Part shown: one piece after another, positions 14,239 through 15,933 of the stretch
Numbering within the stretch: position 1 is the first letter of the stretch
Layout of the letters: each line of letters opens with the position of its first letter
Assembly (NCBI GenBank): GCA_900767135.1
Contig: CAAFYU010000019.1
Location: 1-15,933, forward strand
Direction: 5' to 3'
Length of the DNA stretch: 15,933 bases
From: Candidatus Gastranaerophilales bacterium
GTDB lineage: Bacteria; Cyanobacteriota; Vampirovibrionia; Gastranaerophilales; Gastranaerophilaceae
Notes under the pieces: model-generated
The model's database searches: none
The model's input: only the letters and a program-made list of their open reading frames with translations
Told to the model about the DNA's origin: nothing
Made by a program: the position numbers and the translations under genes

Positions 14239-14331
14239 ATGAAAAACATACACATTGAATTAAACAACAATAATTCATCCTCCAATTCATCCAAGTTTTA
14301 TTTCGGGACTTGTATGAATTTTGTTGTGTAG
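14239..14331 (+). CDS. Asn/Ser-rich leader peptide
   Basis: A 30-codon ORF, too short for usual gene calling. It starts with ATG after GAAGG at good spacing, begins about 17 bases downstream of the -10 box and ends in TAG at 14329-14331. The peptide opens MKNIHIEL and then has NNNNSSSNSS at codons 9-18, ending FYFGTCMNFVV. The run of Asn and Ser codons, the closeness to a strong promoter and the intrinsic terminator that follows before the next gene are the features of attenuator leader peptides. Ribosome pausing on the run would cover the 5' arm of the hairpin at 14284-14320. No homologue is recognised, and translation is inferred from the ribosome binding site and ORF only. It could instead be a small functional peptide or part of a small RNA. 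Confidence 0.45.
   Translation: MKNIHIELNNNNSSSNSSKFYFGTCMNFVV
14284..14320 (+). promoter_or_regulatory. Leader hairpin with decoy copy of the terminator arm
   Basis: AATTCATCCAAG (14284-14295) pairs with CTTGTATGAATT (14309-14320) with a single mismatch around a 13-base loop. CGGGACTT at 14304-14311, in the loop and first 3' arm bases, is identical to the 3' arm of the terminator at 14376-14383 and can pair with AAGTCCCG (14360-14367) as an anti-terminator. The two foldings exclude each other. Confidence 0.45.
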
Positions 14332-14356
14332 TTTTTTATAACAAATTTTTAGTTTT

Positions 14357-14387
14357 AAAAAGTCCCGTTTTAAATCGGGACTTTTTT
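14357..14387 (+). terminator. Intrinsic terminator (attenuator) before the right-edge gene
   Basis: AAAAAGTCCCG (14357-14367) pairs perfectly with CGGGACTTTTT (14376-14386) around an eight-base loop, with a T run to 14387. It stands 27 bases before the next start codon, with no further promoter recognisable in between. Confidence 0.82.
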
Positions 14388-14414
14388 CGTATGTAGTAGT
14401 AAAGAAGGAAACGA

Positions 14415-15933
14415 ATGATTTTAGCAGTAAACGATTTTGACAGAAAAACAACTTACCAAAGACCTCAATTCAAAGGAGCATTAGACGGAGCACTTACATC
14501 AGCCTTGAGAACCCTTGACACCAACGAAATGGCAAACGCTGTACTTATCGACTTGGGTGCAATGGTTGCCCCGAGAACCTATTACGACACAAAAGAACGA
14601 AATAAATACGCAGGTACAGAAACTTTTTTTCGTGAAATCAGCGGAACTTTTATCAACTGCCTTTCTGCGGGATTACTTGCAGGAATAATTTCAAGAATAG
14701 CAGCAAAAAAAGTTATGCCTGACACAAAAATCAACCCGAAAAGCTGGTTTTCAAAGGATTCTGTCAGCACCTTAAAAGAGGCGTGGGACAAGAGCAACAA
14801 AACTGCCAAAGGTTATGCCGAAAACATTTTCACAAACCTTCAAGGTCGTGACGGCAGAGTGGTCAAGAAATTTGCTGATATCGACTGGAAAAACATCGAC
14901 TGGGTTGACGAGGCTAAGTGGAAAGATATTTTCTGGTACAACAACAACTACAAAAGTATCGAAAAGGAACTAACCTCAAAAGAAGGTTTTGTCGACACTT
15001 TTGCCGAAATTATTAACAACAAAAATATCAATAAATACGACAAAAAGAACATTTTAAAAATTATGGAAACCCGCTTGACCAATGCACTTGGGGCTGGCAG
15101 AGACACTTCACTCAACATCGGGGACAAAAAACTTGTTGCAAAATTGGAAAACATTCTGCGTGACGCTTACGACATGGGCAACGATGTTTTCACAAACAAA
15201 AGTGTTTCTATCGAAAAAGCACTGAAAAAAATCTCGAAAGTCAACAATATCAAGATTTTTGGAGCACTTACGGCAGCCTCTGCAATCGGGATTACAAACC
15301 AACACCTAAACAGAAAAATCACCGAAAAACGCACGGGCAAAAAGGGCTTTGTTGGCGAAGTCGACTTCATTTCAGACAACAAAAAAGAGGTTAAAAAAGA
15401 CAAATATCTTTGGCTGAAAAAACTTGCGGCGTGTGCAGGTATGGCTGGAATGGTACTTAGCGTAATGAAGGTCAAAAACCCGAAGGATTTTGTAAGAAAA
15501 CTTGAATTCACAGGGCCTGTAACAAGCGGAAACGCTATAAAAACCGTGTTTACCGCAACAGTTATGGGCAGATTTCTTGCTGCGGACAACTCAACAGAAC
15601 TTAGGGAATCGGTTACCAGAGATTATTTCGGATTTCTAAACTGGCTTGTGTTTGGCGGTTTTGCGGCAAAAGGGGTTGCAAACCTTTTAGATAAAAAAGC
15701 GGACAACCTTTTCAACGTAACAAAAGAGGGCAAAGGTTTAAAACACTGGCTCAACGACATGAACTTAAAAACCCACACAGAAATCGCCGCAAAAGGCAAA
15801 GAGTTTGCGAAGAAAAACATGTGGAAACTCAACTTGGCACACTTGAGCGGGCTTGCATACTCATTTGTAACCCTCGGACTTGTTTTGCCGATGATTAACG
15901 ACAAAATGACAAAGCATAAGGCGAAAAAATTGA
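14415..15933 (+). CDS. Uncharacterised membrane-associated protein, runs off the right edge
   Basis: The frame is open from ATG at 14415 to the last base without a stop (the TGA at 15931-15933 is out of frame), so at least 506 residues are encoded and the C-terminus is missing. AAGAAGGAA precedes the ATG by about five bases. The N-terminus MILAVNDFDRKTTYQRPQFKGA has an FKG motif that I associate with a set of uncharacterised Gastranaerophilales proteins; it is not a classical signal peptide. Hydrophobic, Ala/Gly-rich segments occur near residues 75-100, 285-300, 335-353, 405-425 and 475-500, separated by Lys-rich hydrophilic parts. The segment 115-180 is Trp- and Lys-rich. I cannot name a domain or function. 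Expression probably depends on readthrough of the terminator immediately upstream. Confidence 0.8.
   Translation, partial: MILAVNDFDRKTTYQRPQFKGALDGALTSALRTLDTNEMANAVLIDLGAMVAPRTYYDTKERNKYAGTETFFREISGTFINCLSAGLLAGIISRIAAKKVMPDTKINPKSWFSKDSVSTLKEAWDKSNKTAKGYAENIFTNLQGRDGRVVKKFADIDWKNIDWVDEAKWKDIFWYNNNYKSIEKELTSKEGFVDTFAEIINNKNINKYDKKNILKIMETRLTNALGAGRDTSLNIGDKKLVAKLENILRDAYDMGNDVFTNKSVSIEKALKKISKVNNIKIFGALTAASAIGITNQHLNRKITEKRTGKKGFVGEVDFISDNKKEVKKDKYLWLKKLAACAGMAGMVLSVMKVKNPKDFVRKLEFTGPVTSGNAIKTVFTATVMGRFLAADNSTELRESVTRDYFGFLNWLVFGGFAAKGVANLLDKKADNLFNVTKEGKGLKHWLNDMNLKTHTEIAAKGKEFAKKNMWKLNLAHLSGLAYSFVTLGLVLPMINDKMTKHKAKKL

Noticed and set aside
1..15933. CRISPR arrays, rRNA genes, transposase or integrase genes
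   Set aside because: I saw no regularly spaced repeats, rRNA-like sequence or recombinase motifs; mobility is inferred only from the tRNA-end repeats.

Overview
The window looks like a piece of an A+T-rich, gut-type Gastranaerophilales/Melainabacteria (non-photosynthetic cyanobacterial relative) chromosome. This is an inference, not a proof. It rests on the mix of an A+T-rich genome, a class A PBP with a threonine/glutamine-rich tail, a short RNase HIII, a YkgJ-type cysteine-cluster protein, and a right-edge membrane protein whose N-terminus carries the 'QFKGA' pattern I associate with that group. No rRNA or other definitive marker is present.

Bases 1-5095 are accessory DNA, visibly more A+T-rich than the rest. 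From left to right they hold: the 3' end of an unrecognised gene; a small XRE/HigA-like antitoxin gene broken by one in-frame TAA; a DUF4917 gene that has lost its 5' end; a stretch with fragments resembling tRNA 3' ends; and a two-gene minus-strand unit. That unit has an 823-residue protein fusing a PD-(D/E)xK-type nuclease motif to an N6-adenine methyltransferase, followed by a 224-residue helical protein of unknown function. The intact tRNA-Met(CAU) at 5022-5095 closes the segment. The last 16 bases of this tRNA recur exactly at 1111-1126, so the restriction-modification unit sits between two att-like repeats. No integrase is in view.

Bases 5096-13411 are housekeeping-like: a MATE exporter, enolase (eno), a convergent ferritin, a membrane-anchored class A beta-lactamase-fold serine hydrolase, a cysteine-cluster protein, a bifunctional penicillin-binding protein and, overlapping it by one base, an RNase HIII lacking the usual N-terminal domain. 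Strong hairpin terminators separate the convergent pairs. A near-perfect inverted repeat overlaps the predicted ferritin promoter.

Bases 13420-15933 carry a MarR-family regulator with a palindrome just upstream of its promoter, a second palindrome lying in the spacer of another promoter in front of a gene remnant, and then the most interesting regulatory unit of the window: a consensus promoter, a 30-codon Asn/Ser-rich leader ORF, a hairpin whose loop region duplicates the 3' arm of a downstream intrinsic terminator, and then a long, uncharacterised membrane-associated gene that runs off the right edge. This layout fits transcription attenuation.
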